DNA of 64,000 nucleotides, taken from Castanea sativa. Its lineage: Eukaryota > Streptophyta > Magnoliopsida > Fagales > Fagaceae. The stretch is taken from contig NC_134013.1 in assembly GCF_040712315.1 (NCBI RefSeq), forward strand, positions 57,804,501-57,868,500. Reading direction: 5' to 3'. Within the stretch, counting starts at the first letter, position 1; every line of letters starts with the position of its first letter. Below the pieces are notes generated by a model, which saw only the letters and a program-made list of their open reading frames with translations, was not told the origin of the DNA and did no database searches. Positions 12,445-25,774 of this stretch are shown in pieces. The translations under genes were made by a program, and so were the position numbers.

Positions 12445-12454
12445 GTCACGTGAC
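12445..12454. promoter_or_regulatory. G-box palindrome upstream of ALIS
   Basis: GTCACGTGAC is a perfect 10-bp palindrome containing CACGTG, followed at once by a second ACGT core. It lies about 560 bp upstream of the ALIS start codon. Such sites bind bZIP and bHLH factors and double as ABA-response elements. Activity here is inferred from position only. Confidence 0.5.
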
Positions 12455-13010
12455 GTGATCCATTCCAAACGGTCTATCCACACTTCCACAGGGAAAGTGA
12501 GTAAAAGGACCGGTAGTTCCGCTTGTGCATTGTGCTAAAGTGCAACCAACAAACAAACAAACAAACTACTCTTTTGCTGATTTGCGGTTCTCCTTTCCTC
12601 CCTCTCTTCCCAAACCGTTTTTCACACCCAACTCTAATATCATCACAACTTTGATGCGGTAAATTATGAGCAGTTATAAAAAAAAAAAAAAAAGGTGAAT
12701 TTATATGAAAGTAATACGAAAAGATTGCACTCGACCACGTAAAATAATTATAAAAAAAGTTGTAATAATAATCGTAGTTCTAGAACTAATCAACCCAACT
12801 CAACCTAATTTTTCTCTTTTCATTTTTAAAATATTTTTTTTCTTTTTGTAATTTTTATCAAACATAGAAAAAAAATTACATTATCACCCACCCTTACCTA
12901 AACAGAAAGTCTCTTCTTAAAATTTAACCCAAAAAACAGTGTAGCGATTTATATCATATTAATATTGTTTTCCTACACCGTTTGGTGTGGGGGGGTTTGT
13001 GTGTGTGGAG

Positions 13011-16000
13011 ATGTCTAGCAGAGGAGCAGCCAGCAGCTCTGGGGGCCCCCAACTTGGGACTTCAGAATCATCCAAGAGGATTTCCAAGAAACCCAAATGT
13101 CTGTATTTCCTTTTCTTTTCTTGTCCTTTCTTTTTTTCCATTGTTAGAAATGCAATGCATCTTGATCTTCATTACATTACACATTGTGATTTCTGAGTAT
13201 TCCTATCCTATCTATGCCCGCAATGCCGTTCGTTTTTACCCATGTTTTTCTCTATTCTAATTTCTACACATTTTGTTTTTGGAGTAATGTAATGTAATCT
13301 AGAATTTGATGAGCCATTTATCTTGATGGGTTTTTGTTGTTTGATCAAAAAGGTTTTGTCTTTGCCATTGAAATCTCAAGGACCCAGATGTTGGACTCTG
13401 AACAATATTTTCTAAGATTGGGTTTTAAACCTTAAAGTTTGATTTTTTCGTAAGAGATCAAAGTAAAATAGGGTTTTAATCTATGTACACAACAAAATTT
13501 CATAACATTCTTACAACAACCTTGTATTGAGTTGTTGTGAAATGTTGTAAGATTTTATGATGGCTGTAGAAGAACTCTTTTTGATTTGCTAATCTTCTGT
13601 CAGGAAATTGTTTTTTATTTTAAATTTATATAATTAAATGATTGATAGTATTGTTTTGTTTACTGCAGATTCTAGGTTCACACAGCAAGAGCTTCCTGCT
13701 TGCAAACCAATTTTAACACCAGGATGGGTATAGCTGAACAAATATATCTCTTTAATCTTTATTTATTTATTGATTTATTCAATTTTACATTGCTAGAGCT
13801 TTTTGTTTCACATATGTTTCTTTTGCAATTGCTCATTTTCTTTCCATTCATCAGCTACTTATTTATATGTTACAAATTTGGTTTTCAGGTCATTGCGACT
13901 TTCATCGCGGTTGGCATTATCTTCATACCGATAGGCCTTGCTTCTTTATTTGCATCACAACGTGTAAGATATTTCTAATCCTTTTTTTTTTGTTTATTCA
14001 TTATTTTGCATCAAAATCTAGTAGTGTCAGCAATAGCAATGGGACTGATTTGAGCTTTGAGCATGAGGAAACTACGCTTTCTTTGTCTTGCAGGTTGTGG
14101 AGATTGTGCACCGCTACGATGAAGAATGTGTTCCTCCTATTTTTAGCGGCAATCAGCTTGCCTATATTCAAAGTAGTATAACTAACAAGACGTGTACTAA
14201 GAATTTCACTGTTAGTTTTCATTTCCTTCACCACTCATGTGTTTGATATAGCTTACGCTTTGGTTTTGCTTTACACATTATGCCTTATTATCAACTTCTA
14301 AATGTGTGCATTATTTGGATGTTGTGCAGGTTCCAAAGCGAATGAAAGGTCCCGTCTATGTCTATTATCAGCTTGATAACTTCTATCAGAATCATCGTCG
14401 GTATGTTAAAATCACTGAGAAAATATATTATTTATTTTATCCAGTTAATGCGCTTGGAGGTATTATAGGAATTAAATCTTTAAACATCTTGCACTCATAA
14501 TTAACTGTTTATTATTTCTTTTTCTGAAATAATTTGGACCTTATCTTGCATGTGAATTACTGTTTCCAGATATGTTAAGAGTAGAAGTGATAAACAATTG
14601 CGGAGCAAAGCAGGCGAACTTGATACAAGTACCTGTAAACCTGAAGCTACAACAGGAAATAACTCTCCAATTGTTCCTTGTGGCCTTATTGCTTGGAGTT
14701 TGTTTAATGACACATATGGGTTCTCAATGAAAAACAAGGTGCTAGATGTCAGCAAAAAGAACATAGCTTGGAAAAGTGACCAAGAGCATAAATTTGGCTC
14801 TGATGTCTATCCAAAAAATTTTCAGAGTGGAGGCTTGATTGGGGGTGCCAAACTAAATGCGAGCATACCTGTAATACATCTTCATCTTCTTCCTAGCTTG
14901 TTGCATCTTTTCATATCCCCACCCCCAAATATATATATATTTTTTTTCCCTTTTTCGTTATCCCTTTTTCCTGGTTATGTCCTTGTTCTCTTATTTTGTA
15001 TTATATTCTTTTATTTGCAAAAGAAGATATAATTTTGATTGGCTCTGCATGTAACAGTTGAGTGAACAAGAGGATCTTATTGTTTGGATGCGAACTGCGG
15101 CACTGCCAACTTTTAGAAAACTATATGGGAAGATAGAGACAGACCTTGAAGCTAATGATGAAATAACAGTAGTTATACAGAACAACTACAACACCTATAG
15201 TTTTGGTGGCAGGAAGAGGCTGGTTCTTTCAACCACAAGCTGGATTGGCGGCAAAAATGATTTTCTAGGAATAGCATATCTTACTGTTGGTGGATTCTGC
15301 ATGTTCTTGGCTATTGGCTTCATACTTCTCTATGTGATCAAGCCAAGGTGAGGGGATGGTTCAAAAATTTTATTAGTCACTATGCTCAGCAGAAACTAGT
15401 TCCTGTTTTTGTTAAAGAACTTTCTGATTTATTTTTGTATAATGGAGAATATATGGTAGCTTTACTGCAGTTTAAATTTTTTTAGGCTAATAGCAGCATG
15501 TTTAAATACCAAGTCCTCCCAAATTTTAGACGTCCATCAATGTTGATAAGCTTCTGGTATTTATCATCAACCCATATTAGTACTTGTACCTCCTTGTGTA
15601 CTTTTCCGGATTTTGGGGGATGGCATGCACAAATTTTGTGGAATCGTCCTTCTTACTCAATTTCTTCAAAGGTGATACCACCCAGATCTAGGTTCCAACA
15701 CCTGAAGGGTCCCACAAACAAGATGCAAGTCTAAAACTTAAGCTGGTTCTTGTAAGGTGTCAATCCTGTCATTTTATTGGTCTTGTTGAAAACAGGCACT
15801 TACTCTGTGTGATTCATAGCCTAGTCAATGTTGAACTTGTAGCTTTATCTGCCTTGGTGTGTTCCACTATTTCTTCTTTTACATTTATAAAGAAAATCAA
15901 ATTTGATGCCACCCTGATTCATACATTGATGATTAGAATGGCTCCTTGAATTGTAAAGTGTAGGTCATTTGTTAAGTTGAGTCTGAATTTGTAATTGCTT

Positions 16001-16070
16001 TTTATGCAGGCCTCTCGGGGACCCAGCGTTCTTGTCTTGGAACAGAAACCCATCAGGAATAATGAATTAG
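13011..16070 (+). CDS. ALIS: ALA-interacting subunit (CDC50/LEM3 family)
   Basis: Beta subunit of P4-ATPase phospholipid flippases, needed for their exit from the ER and for activity. Eight exons: 13011-13098, 13669-13727, 13889-13963, 14094-14210, 14330-14400, 14570-14870, 15058-15347, 16010-16070, all GT-AG and in frame, giving 353 aa, the usual family length. A polar Ser-rich N-terminus precedes TM1 (about 50-72). A large luminal domain follows, with Cys residues and sequons (NKT, NFT, NDT, NAS). It contains the family block VPCGLIAWSLFNDTY and VWMRTAALPTFRKLYG. TM2 spans about 306-331, and the conserved tail PLGDPAFLSWNRNPSG ends the protein. The start at 13011 gives the typical short N-terminus; an upstream in-frame ATG at 12987 would add eight residues. 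The ALIS1/3/5 type is likely; the paralogue cannot be named safely. Confidence 0.93.
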
Positions 16071-16783
16071 GCTTAACTTTTGAAGATATGCTCTATCCCT
16101 CATGTGCAAATGTTTTACTATTAATGTTCTTGCAAGGCTGAGCCTAATTTATGTTTGCAACATTCTAATTTGAGTGTATAGAAAGCTCTGCTGTTATCAA
16201 TATTTATCTTTTTTAGTTAGCAATGGCACTGTTTTAATTTGGTGATAGGATCAGTTTTGTTATAATATTTTTCATCTTACTTTATACTTTGTTTTCTCCA
16301 AAGCAAGTGGGATTACAGGTTTAAATTCACTTCCCTTTGGGTTGCCGCAATGGGCATAGTTTGTGGACTATTGTGTGCATTCATGTTAATTAGTCTCAAC
16401 TCAAATGGATTGCAAATATCCTAATGTAATTGAAAGAAAAGAAAGCAAAGTTGGACTGAACCTTTTTTATGGATTTCTGGCCTAAATTATTAGTGTAATT
16501 TCTGTTGCATGGAATTACTGTTCATCTTCCATGTTTTTTGTAGGTATATTTGTGGTTTCTGTTTACCAATTATGGATAGTTAGTGGATTAAACACTACCC
16601 TGTTAGTCCCATCAAGTTCTCTCAACCTAGGACCAATTAGACTCTGGTGGTCTAACTAAGTTTGTTATGAAGATTTTAATGCATCATGGGACTTCAACCT
16701 GCCTTATATTGTAGGCTTTTTTTTTCCCTAGTTCAACTGGTAAAATATATAGGAAAGGAGTTTCACCTAATTTATCTTCAAAA
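16071..16783. other. 3' flank of ALIS, no gene seen
   Basis: Probable ALIS 3' UTR followed by AT-rich intergenic sequence. Nothing else is supported. Confidence 0.6.
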
Positions 16784-16906
16784 AATGCTAAAAGAATTTC
16801 AAAATTTACTACAAAATCTTACAAACTGATGTGATAAAATATTAATTTAACATGTTAGATTGTAAGACTCATGTAGTAAAATTTAAAATATCCCTAGTAT
16901 CACTCT
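16784..16906. mobile_element. Short MITE with inverted ends
   Basis: The left part AATGCTAAAAG...ATTTACTACAAAATCTTACAAA is mirrored by the inverse complement of the right part (TTGTAAGACTCATGTAGTAAAATTT...CTAGTATCA). It is about 120 bp long and non-coding. It belongs to the dispersed group also seen at 10627, 42115, 46680 and 57790. Confidence 0.6.
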
Positions 16907-18058
16907 TATCTTCAAAAAGGATATCTTATGGTTTTTAGGTGCTATTTTTCTATATGATGGTGAATGTTAGTCATTAATCAATTGTGTGCTTTTGGAATTC
17001 TGTTTTATTAAAACGTAGTGTCTGATCTATGTAGAGATCACTAGAGCATCTTATGTAGTTCCTACTCTAGAATTTTGTTACTAGCTTTCAACTCTTGCAT
17101 TTATCAATTGCTTAGCAGCATGCCACAATATGCAATGGACAAAGTTTATATACAAACTGGTTTGGCGCAAATTCCTCCAAACTAGTCAGGTGTCAATATT
17201 ATAAAGTGACACATGTCCTGAACATGTGAGATGCACATGACCAATTTAACTTTGTTAACATTGTTTGCCTTACTAAACCCACTTTTACTTTTTTGTTGGT
17301 GCCATCCCTCCCACCCTCTTCACCCATTCTTTGTCCTTTGTTCCCATCATCCACTCTCTTCTCTAGCAAAATCTCTCTCATACATTAAATTTAGACATGA
17401 AACAATTCTTTCCTTAAGAAACATAGGAAAGAATTCTTTAAGAGAGAAATGTAAAATGTTTCAAAATTGTCTTAGGCATGGGAGTCCAAGCACCCCTAAA
17501 AATTCATTGCAATATGCCAATATGGGAAAGAATTCTGCAGTGAGAAATGTTTCATAATTTGTCTCTAAGAGAGTTTAATGAGTATTTTGTCTAGTTTGCA
17601 TGATTCTTGTGAATTAGTTTCATAGCCTCTCAAGATCGATCTTAGGCAGGGGGTCCCAGCCCCATGAGCAAGCCAGGATCAAGAATACAAAGATTAAAGG
17701 AATTTACTGGATTGGTTGATGATAGTCCAAGAGATTATGATAGAAAAGAAGGAAAATATAGGAAGACAGTAATTAACAAATAATATATATTTTTTATATT
17801 TGGTTTTCACAACCAACAAACAATACGTCAATAACAAAGATTTTTTTAAAAAAAAGAAAAGTTGGTTTAAGTGGGCCCCATTAAGTTGATTGGTAGGGAC
17901 ATGACATGAAGGCCTTGAACCAATTTTAAGTTTGGAAAATGATTTCCCTCCTTCAGAGCATCACTTGCAACCTAGTATACCCAAGGGATCTCAACTGAAC
18001 AAATAAGTCCAAATCCAAAGCTTTCTAAAGCAAGATCCATCATTTTTTATAAGTCGGT
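16907..18058. other. Intergenic, nothing firm
   Basis: Contains two loosely similar blocks around GGAAAGAATTCT at about 17427 and 17524. The 17231-17557 reading frame has no domain and is not supported as a gene. Confidence 0.5.
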
Positions 18059-18061
18059 TTA

Positions 18062-18803
18062 AGCATTCACAGTAAAGAACCTAAAAATTAGAGTCTTTAC
18101 TTTATCTATTTTAACAACTTATTTTTATAATACACCCAGCATCAAAATATCTATATTTTTTCCCACTTCATTTAAATATTATATTTTTATTCTTTCTTTA
18201 TATCTCTTTCTCTCTCTACATCTCCTTCTCTCTCTTCTTTGAAGCAACCAACTGATAAACTCAACTCTCTTTCTTTTCTACCCAGTACCCAGCAAACCCA
18301 CACCGTCAGCCACCGCCTCTGGAAAAAAAAAACCAGCAACCCCCCAACCACAACCCACTAACCAGTGACCCACTCAACAACCACAACTCCAACCACCAAA
18401 ATCACAATCAAATCACAAATCCAAACCCACAACTGCATCACCACCACCACCTGGGAAAAGAAAAAGAAAAAGAAAAAGAAAAAGAAAAACACAATTCACC
18501 GTTGAAATCAAAAACCTACCGCAAACCCATTAAAATTTACACAACCACCGCGACCCACGATGCACAACCAGCGCTACAACTTCGACAAACCCATAACCAC
18601 ACAGCCCAACAAACCCAAAAATCTCAACCACACAAACCCATACTGGCAGCGGCGACGATGACAAACCCAATCTAGCCACCACGAGTGACAACCACCACCA
18701 CACCCAAACAGAGGATTTTAATGAAGTGATGCAGAGAGGATTCTTTGCTGTGAGTGTGTTTTTAGCGTTTGGGTTGCTAAAATGCAACCTTATTGTGAAT
18801 GCT
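18062..18803. mobile_element. TIR element with TTA target duplication (Tourist/PIF-like)
   Basis: Ends AGCATTCACAGTAA and TTATTGTGAATGCT form an inverted repeat. TTA flanks both sides (18059-18061 and 18804-18806), the target duplication of PIF/Harbinger elements. The 742-bp interior has a CT-rich part, a C- and A-rich part, and a (GAAAAA)n tract near 18455-18488, with no transposase. Superfamily assignment rests on the TSD and TIRs. Confidence 0.7.
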
Positions 18804-18806
18804 TTA

Positions 18807-19442
18807 GTAGAACTTAAAATCTGTAAATGATGTCTTCTTGGGCCAACACTCTCATGGTTGTGAGGCTAAGTCCAATATAGGTAAGGTGATACCTATCATG
18901 CAAATAAAAAAATAATTTGTTGAGCCTATGAAAGATGGTGTCTTTCACATCTCAGAGGGGAAATCTTCAAAGGGTCATTGACAAGAGAATACATTAGTTG
19001 CATATATCTTTGGATAGGCCTCTCCCTATGCGCTTGGTAAAACATTGGGAAGCTAAAAAATGGCAGTATGCCATAGAAGATTTCATTTTGCTAGGCAATG
19101 ACTTCTAACTATTCTTTTTTTTCTTTTCTTTTTTTTGGAGGACTTCTAACTATTCAAATGCACTAATGACTCTACTTGCAATTGCATTAGTATTTTAAAT
19201 GAAGGATCTTTCTGTGTTCTAGGAAAGTTAATGGTCCTCAAGAATTGGAACCCTGGAATGGTATTCAGTCAATGCAATTCAAGATGATATTAGTGAGGTC
19301 CTTCATTTCAATCTTCTCCAGCTTCAAATAGTGATGTAGCTAAAGAAGAAAATAAGAGAAGTTTCATTAATAAAAATTCATCAACTAAAGATGGGAAGAG
19401 AAAATGGGTTCAAAATGTCTCCAATATCATTACGAAACCTCC
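18807..19442. other. Spacer between two TIR elements
   Basis: Unique-looking AT-rich sequence with no gene or repeat I can identify. Confidence 0.5.
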
Positions 19443-19445
19443 TTA

Positions 19446-19662
19446 GAGCATCCACATCAGTTCTTTCATTTTACACATTCATTTTAACACTAAAAACCTA
19501 CTTTTTCAATTTTACACATTCACTTTTACAAAACACCCACATCAGTTCATCTATTCTACCCCCTCTTTTAATTAAATAATCAATTTTCTCAAATATTTTA
19601 TTATTTCCCTCAACCACCCCCCTTTAATACGTGCGGGCTCTCTCTCTCCACACATTTTTTTT

Positions 19663-19704
<42 letters not shown>

Positions 19705-20336
19705 CCCACTCTCTACCCATCTCTCTCGATCATGATCAGATCCGACCAACGACAGGGTAGCTTCGACACCGCGACCCATGATCCACCACTCTGGCCCAGA
19801 CGGCGGCGCGACAGATGGAGGAGCGCAGGGCCGATTGGGGGTACTCGAAGCCCGTGGTGGCGTTCGTGGTGGTCTCGGTCTCTCCCTAGCTCCGATCCAC
19901 AAGCACCGATCAAATCCGAGATCTCCCTAGCTCCGATCAGGCAAGACCCATCTTGGTCAGACCCATCCAAGATCTCCCTAGCTCCAATCTGTCTCTATGT
20001 TTTTTTTTTTTTTTGAGCAAGTGTATCTTGTTGATTTGTCTGAGTGGATGTGTTTGTGTGTGGGTGTGTTTGTGTGTATCTGATGAGGAGAGAACTGAGT
20101 TTGTTGAGCACGGACAAGAGAGAGAAAAAAAAGGAGCGAACGAGAAACAATAAAATATTGTATGAACGAGCTACAGTAACCGTGTATATTTACATGGTTA
20201 CTGTAGCTCGTGGATGGATTTACAAGATTTTACACATTATTACACCCATTGATGTGGGTGTTTTTTTGCTCAAAATGTGTAAAATTGGTAGTTTTTTTTA
20301 TTTTAGAAGCTTTTATATGAACTGGTGTGAATGCTC
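19446..20336. mobile_element. 891-bp TIR element with TTA duplication and GC-rich core
   Basis: Ends GAGCATCCACATCAGTTC and GAACTGGTGTGAATGCTC are inverted repeats with few mismatches. TTA lies at 19443-19445 and 20337-20339. The interior has a CT microsatellite (19667-19701), a GC-rich core at about 19730-19990 that stands out from its AT-rich surroundings, and a near-perfect 46-nt hairpin (20166-20211). Overlapping open frames in the core on both strands have no domain and start inside simple repeats, so I do not call them genes. Probably a non-autonomous PIF/Harbinger-type element. Confidence 0.75.
20166..20211. repeat. Near-perfect internal hairpin of the TIR element
   Basis: ACGAGCTACAGTAACC pairs exactly with GGTTACTGTAGCTCGT over 16 bp. 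Pairing continues through one G-T and four more pairs to a TATT loop. As RNA this would be a stable 21-bp stem. Confidence 0.9.
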
Positions 20337-20460
20337 TTAGAAGCTATAAATTTCTAAATTTACAAAACCTCTTACAAACTATAATGTTCTAATTTTACCT
20401 TTATTGCAAGTGATTAATCAACATTTGTTTGTAAAGCTTGGTTTTTTTTCAACCCTTATG

Positions 20461-20935
20461 GTCCGTTTGGTTGGGGGTGAAACATGAAAGATAGAAATTA
20501 GGGTAGAGAAAAGTGGAGAGAAAACTGATTTTATGGGTATTTGGTTGGAGAGAGGGGGATGAAAAATTGGTAGGGCCCAAGTGTTTTCTCCCTTGACCCA
20601 CCAAAATTCTATTTGCCCAATTTGAGGAGAAAATAGAGGAAAGAGGATTAGTTGCAATCAATAACTAAACTACCCCCTCCTCTTGCATGAACATGCTAGT
20701 TGCTTTTTTTTTGGTTTAACTAGTTGTGAATTTTTTTTTTCTGGGCAAGATTTTGCATTTTTAATAAATTTGGGTGATTGCCTTTTTTTTTTTGTGGTTG
20801 TTTGTCATTTTTTTTTAATTGGGCATCATTTCTTAACAATGTTATATGAGTAAATTTATACAAACTTATTTTTTCTCTCTCTCCACTTATCCACGTCCAA
20901 CCAAACGCAAATTAGAGAAACTAAAATGTTTTAAA
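20461..20935. mobile_element. Possible TIR element (GTCCGTTTGGTT ends)
   Basis: GTCCGTTTGGTT at 20461 and AACCAAACAGTC near 20934 are inverted with two mismatches, and similar CCAACCAAACG sequence lies just inside the right end. I find no clear target duplication, so the call is tentative. Confidence 0.4.
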
Positions 20936-21242
20936 CCAAACAGTCAAGTAGTAAGGGTTCTTGCTTCCCCATTTGGAATGGTAATTTCTATGCATTAGGA
21001 TCACATATCATTAATGCTTGTTCTACGCTTTTGATGTATCTCTTTAGTTTTTTTTTAAAATAAATTTATTATAAAAATGATTTTTTTTTGAGGGGACAAG
21101 ATGACCCCTGCCTTGACAATTTGCCATCTTGTTGTCATCCTTACTTTTATAAGTTTACATTTCAATTTTCTTTTTAAAGAGTAGATCATGTAGGGAAAAA
21201 ACAATAAAATTTCTTTTCAAACTAGTTTGAAGAGTTTCTCTC

Positions 21243-21287
<45 letters not shown>

Positions 21288-22267
21288 TTGTAAAATTTGA
21301 AAATCTAGCCGTTGTATTTTATGTTTCTTATATTTTTAACATGCATATCAAATTTCATTCAAAAGGGATGTTATTTACTATTCAATCAATAAACTTATTT
21401 TTTATACACAATTTTATATTACAAAAATTTGAAATATTAACATTTGTTTGATGACATAGCAATTGATTTTTGATTTTCTTAAAATTTTGCAAGCATAAAA
21501 AATATAATAAGAATATAAAATTTAACGGTTAGATTTTCAAAATTTACACTCATTCCAATTTTCATTTTAATGAGTAGATCACATAGCAGAAGCTCAAACA
21601 ATTTACAGGCTAGTTTTTTGCAAATATAAATGCTAGTTGAGAATATCTACAATATACATGAAAGTTCATAAAAAAGTAATTAAACACATTAATAATAAAA
21701 AGCTAATTAGAGTTCTTGTAGAAAAGATAAATTTAATTAATTAAAATTTATTTAGTGAATGTCGAATATAATGTAATAATAATTTGTTTAGTTTTGCACT
21801 GTTTTATTAAAAAAATATAATTGATCTTTTCTAAATAAACACACAACAAATTCGCATTTTTTATGGCTCTAAACATTAAAATTTTTTATGAAAGCCAGGG
21901 CTTTCAAAAGCTAATGTTGCTGGAGAGGAAGCTAAGAATCAAATGTAATTAAATAAACATTTATTTCAGGAGACCAAAAGTAATTTAATTAGAGTTTGTT
22001 TATTGTTAAATTTCTTTGTCCAAAAAAATATATAAATTGTAATTAGTTTCAACTTTCAAGTGATATGTAACAATGTAATATTTTATAGCTCTTAAAAATT
22101 GAATCAATGCAATTATGAGTGCTACAAATTTTCATGAAAAACTAATTAATAGAATTATATCCTTGTGTAGCCTATACCATCAAATTTAAGGAATACTAAA
22201 CAACCATGAGGACAAATAATTTGAAATTCATTCTAAAAAATAAAATAATTTGTAACCATATGAAGCA
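20936..22267. other. AT-rich intergenic, with a (TA)n tract
   Basis: Includes about 34 bp of TA at 21246-21279. A loosely repeated motif GAGTAGATCAYRTAG occurs near 21180 and 21574, each followed about 50 bp later by CTAG. No coding exon. The part nearest 22267 should include the 3' UTR of the minus-strand gene that ends at 22268. Confidence 0.5.
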
Positions 22268-25200
22268 TTATCCGCAAGTTACAATGGTGGGCTGCAATGC
22301 TACGGAGGGATCCCAGTCACACATGCTAGGACTGATGCTTATCACTCCTTCTTCCTGCATGTCAAGATGTATAAATTTGAAGCATAAACATAGAGATTCT
22401 TCACCAAAAAAAAAAAAAAAATCATTTTCAAAATAACTAATAGTTTTACCTTCGCAAGGTTTCTAAAATGTGTTGTAGTGTAATTTCCTGTAGGAAATAA
22501 AGCTTCAACAAGATCTGCTAAAACCAATTGGGGTTGAGAGACAGCTCCATTGAACCAATCTTCACAAGAAAATTCATGAAAAGAAAAAAGATTAAACAAA
22601 CTACACATATATAGTCATCAACTATAAGTAAAATTTATCACAGAACATAATAACATGCACAAACATGTTAGAATTGAAGGAATTATATGTTGATGAATTA
22701 GATACACCATTTCATGTGGGTTTCAAGTTAGCTCAATTGGTAAGCGGGCACTACAAGTTGAAAATCTATCATATGCAAAGAAAAAGATAAACAATTTCAT
22801 GTTTCATAAATTTATAACTGCCTTTGACACTTCTGCTTTTAGCAGTTAATTACTAAGCAACCGAAAAATACTTAGCATTACTATGAAAAAAAAAATATGA
22901 AACTGAAATCTAGAAAATTAAGTGGAAGAAGAATTTTATTTTGAAAGTACTTACCAAGAGTCGTTGAGTTGTAAACTCTTTTATCATATCTCCATAAGCT
23001 TTGGTTTGTAAGAAAAGCAAAACAGGAGTGATCCTCAATATTTACATTCTGGAGAAAAGCGGCTAAAGTGTAGCCAGATGGATCAGTAGTATATGTTTCG
23101 TCAATAATGACATCCACAGTCTACAAGGAGGAAATGAATTCACGTAAAAATGTTAGATCCCTATCAATGAAAAAACAAATTTATCTAAGTTTTAAAATTA
23201 ATTTAGCACATTTGGCTCTCAAATATTCATAATCATTTCATATTCAAAATTCATTTTTATTTGAAGAAGAGAATTTAACATATATTTTAGATCAAGGGCA
23301 ACAAGCTTTCATATTCGTTATGTAAGAAAAATATATGGACCAATCTTTTTCTCTTTCACATCTTAAGAAAAAAGGCATAAAGAGAACAGAGGACTCCCCA
23401 AAAATTTGAGGAAGAATTATGCACTGATAAGGATTGTTTCCAAGAATGCTTATTTTTGATTTATTTGAACTATTACAGGCACAATTTGCTTTAGTACTAA
23501 AACATCAAACCATAGATAAATTAAAATTTTTTTTAGGTAACTTACGTTTCAAACAATTGCTTTTGCCAAACAATTTATGTAAAGAAGAAAGGAATAATAA
23601 AAACAAACAATAGTTTAATTACAAAATAAAATTTTTTCCATAGCTAAATTTTATAGTTTCTATGGTTGGATATAACATTCCAGTAAGTTAAAACTTGATG
23701 AAAAACAATTAGATTCATAAAAATGTACAATTTTAGTAAAATATTTAATCTGGTAATCTTTTCACTTTACTCGTAATTTTGTTGTTCAACTTACACATAG
23801 GATGGCATGCAATTCATCCAAATCATCAGGATTAGAGATGTTATAGCTAATCTTATTGATAGAGTTGTCCACATTCCCTCCACCTGCATCTTCTGTGTAC
23901 TGCATCAAAAGTATATGTACATACAAATCCATTCAAAGAGTTAACAGGATTGGCTGAAGATTTGAATCCTCTTATTTTCCATACTTTTTGGGCGCCAAAT
24001 CAAGTCGAGAATAAAGTAAATGCCAAAAAAAAAAAATCAAAATATAAAATAGAACTACATTTTTTGTTGGATTTCTACGTAGGTTTATCAATAATATTAT
24101 TATGAAGAAGTAGAACTATGAAATATATAAATTGACAATTAATAGCATGTTAATTTTGTTCAGAAATTAAAGTTTATTAAACTTCTTACAGTGATTTAGT
24201 TTTTCTTATTTTCTGTCCTACAAAAATTGTTGCAATAAAAAGTTAAAAACTACTTTGAATCTGACAAAAGCGATGGCATAAACATTTAATCATAATGATT
24301 CATTAACAATAGATCCATCCCTGTGTTATGCCATTACAATTTTTATGGGCCGACATAATGAAAAATTGCAAAATTTGTTTGGTACCTTCATCTTGTATGT
24401 TTCCTTTGTAAATGACCAGACACCCTGCAAACGAAGAGCAAACCTAAATAGTTCGCATAATTTTGCTTTGAAAAGCAATTGTAAGTCCCGTATTATTCTT
24501 CCATTTGATTTCCTTAATTTTTTTCTATGATTAATGTTAAAGGAACAATAACAAGTAATTTTGTTACTACTATGAAGGCACAATTTATTTAGTCATATAA
24601 AGATTAAAAGTATAAAAACGAAATGGATATACTTGGCAACAAATATTAAAGATTACGAGGTAATCTAACAGTGTCAATGGAGGAAAATAGTACATGGAAT
24701 TACTAGGCAATACTGAAAGAAGAAGTTGCCTTAGGTGGTTGATAATATCATTGAATTACAAAACTCTTTAGTCTTAAACTATATCTTAAGTTGTTGAGAA
24801 AAGATACATGAGTCATGACAGTGATTTTGAATTGAATCCTATACATCACTAACCCATTTGATGGTCACCCCAAGATTTTATCCATTACTGTAATTCATGT
24901 ATGGGTTATGCCTATATAAAAACACTATATATTTTCTGGTAAATTTAGAAACACTATTAAATAAGGTACATACATCATAATATCCCATCCAGGCTACTGT
25001 TGGTTTGAATGATTTCTTGCTCGCTGCGACTTTAGTCAAGCACAAATAATTTTCTTTAACCTGCAAAGCAAAAATGATTTGTTAAAACAGATAAAAAGAT
25101 CTTTGCATGGGTGTAAATATAATATTGATTCCAAAAGAAAAACAAAAAGGGCTGTAATGGTGCACCACTTTCTTGTAATATTGTCACAATCATATATAAT

Positions 25201-25737
25201 TATGTGATATATCAATATATCATATACTGTTATACTTACTGCGTCGTAGACTTGATTGGCTGTAGTTTCAAGATTTGCAAAAACTCCCAAAAACTTGATC
25301 CACTCTGCCCTCTACCATTCAAAAACATCAAGTTCATATATATAATACTATGATTCTTTCATACTCATTTGGGGCATATGTGTGTGTGTATATATATATA
25401 TATATCATGTGGATGATTTTTTATTGATGAAATTACATGCTTACCTGCAGAGGTGTCTCTTCTCCAAATGGAGCAAAAGATGCAAAATTGCAAGCTTGTG
25501 GTTGATCAATGTTGGTAATAAAGTGTGCTCCGAATTGTGCAAGCTGTTGAGGCTCACTCTTGTTAATTATCTCAATTTCTCCACCTTCATATAATTTTAG
25601 TACACATTGAGAAGCCACAGAATCTGATGTAATGCCCTTCAAGCTCCCTAGTAAGCCAAGAAGCTGTTCAAAGAGACATCAAGAGGCAAAATTTAAATGA
25701 CTTCAAACAATTTCAATGAACATTATTCTTTGGACGC

Positions 25738-25774
<37 letters not shown>

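Noticed and set aside
19624..20016. Long open frames in the GC-rich core of the TIR element
   Set aside because: Frames are open on both strands, run into CT or poly-T tracts, contain no known domain, and lie wholly within a transposon-like unit.
22729..22770. Possible tRNA gene (GTTAGCTCAATTGGTAAGCG resembles an A box)
   Set aside because: No B box, anticodon stem or acceptor stem can be built. At most a SINE or tRNA scrap within an intron.
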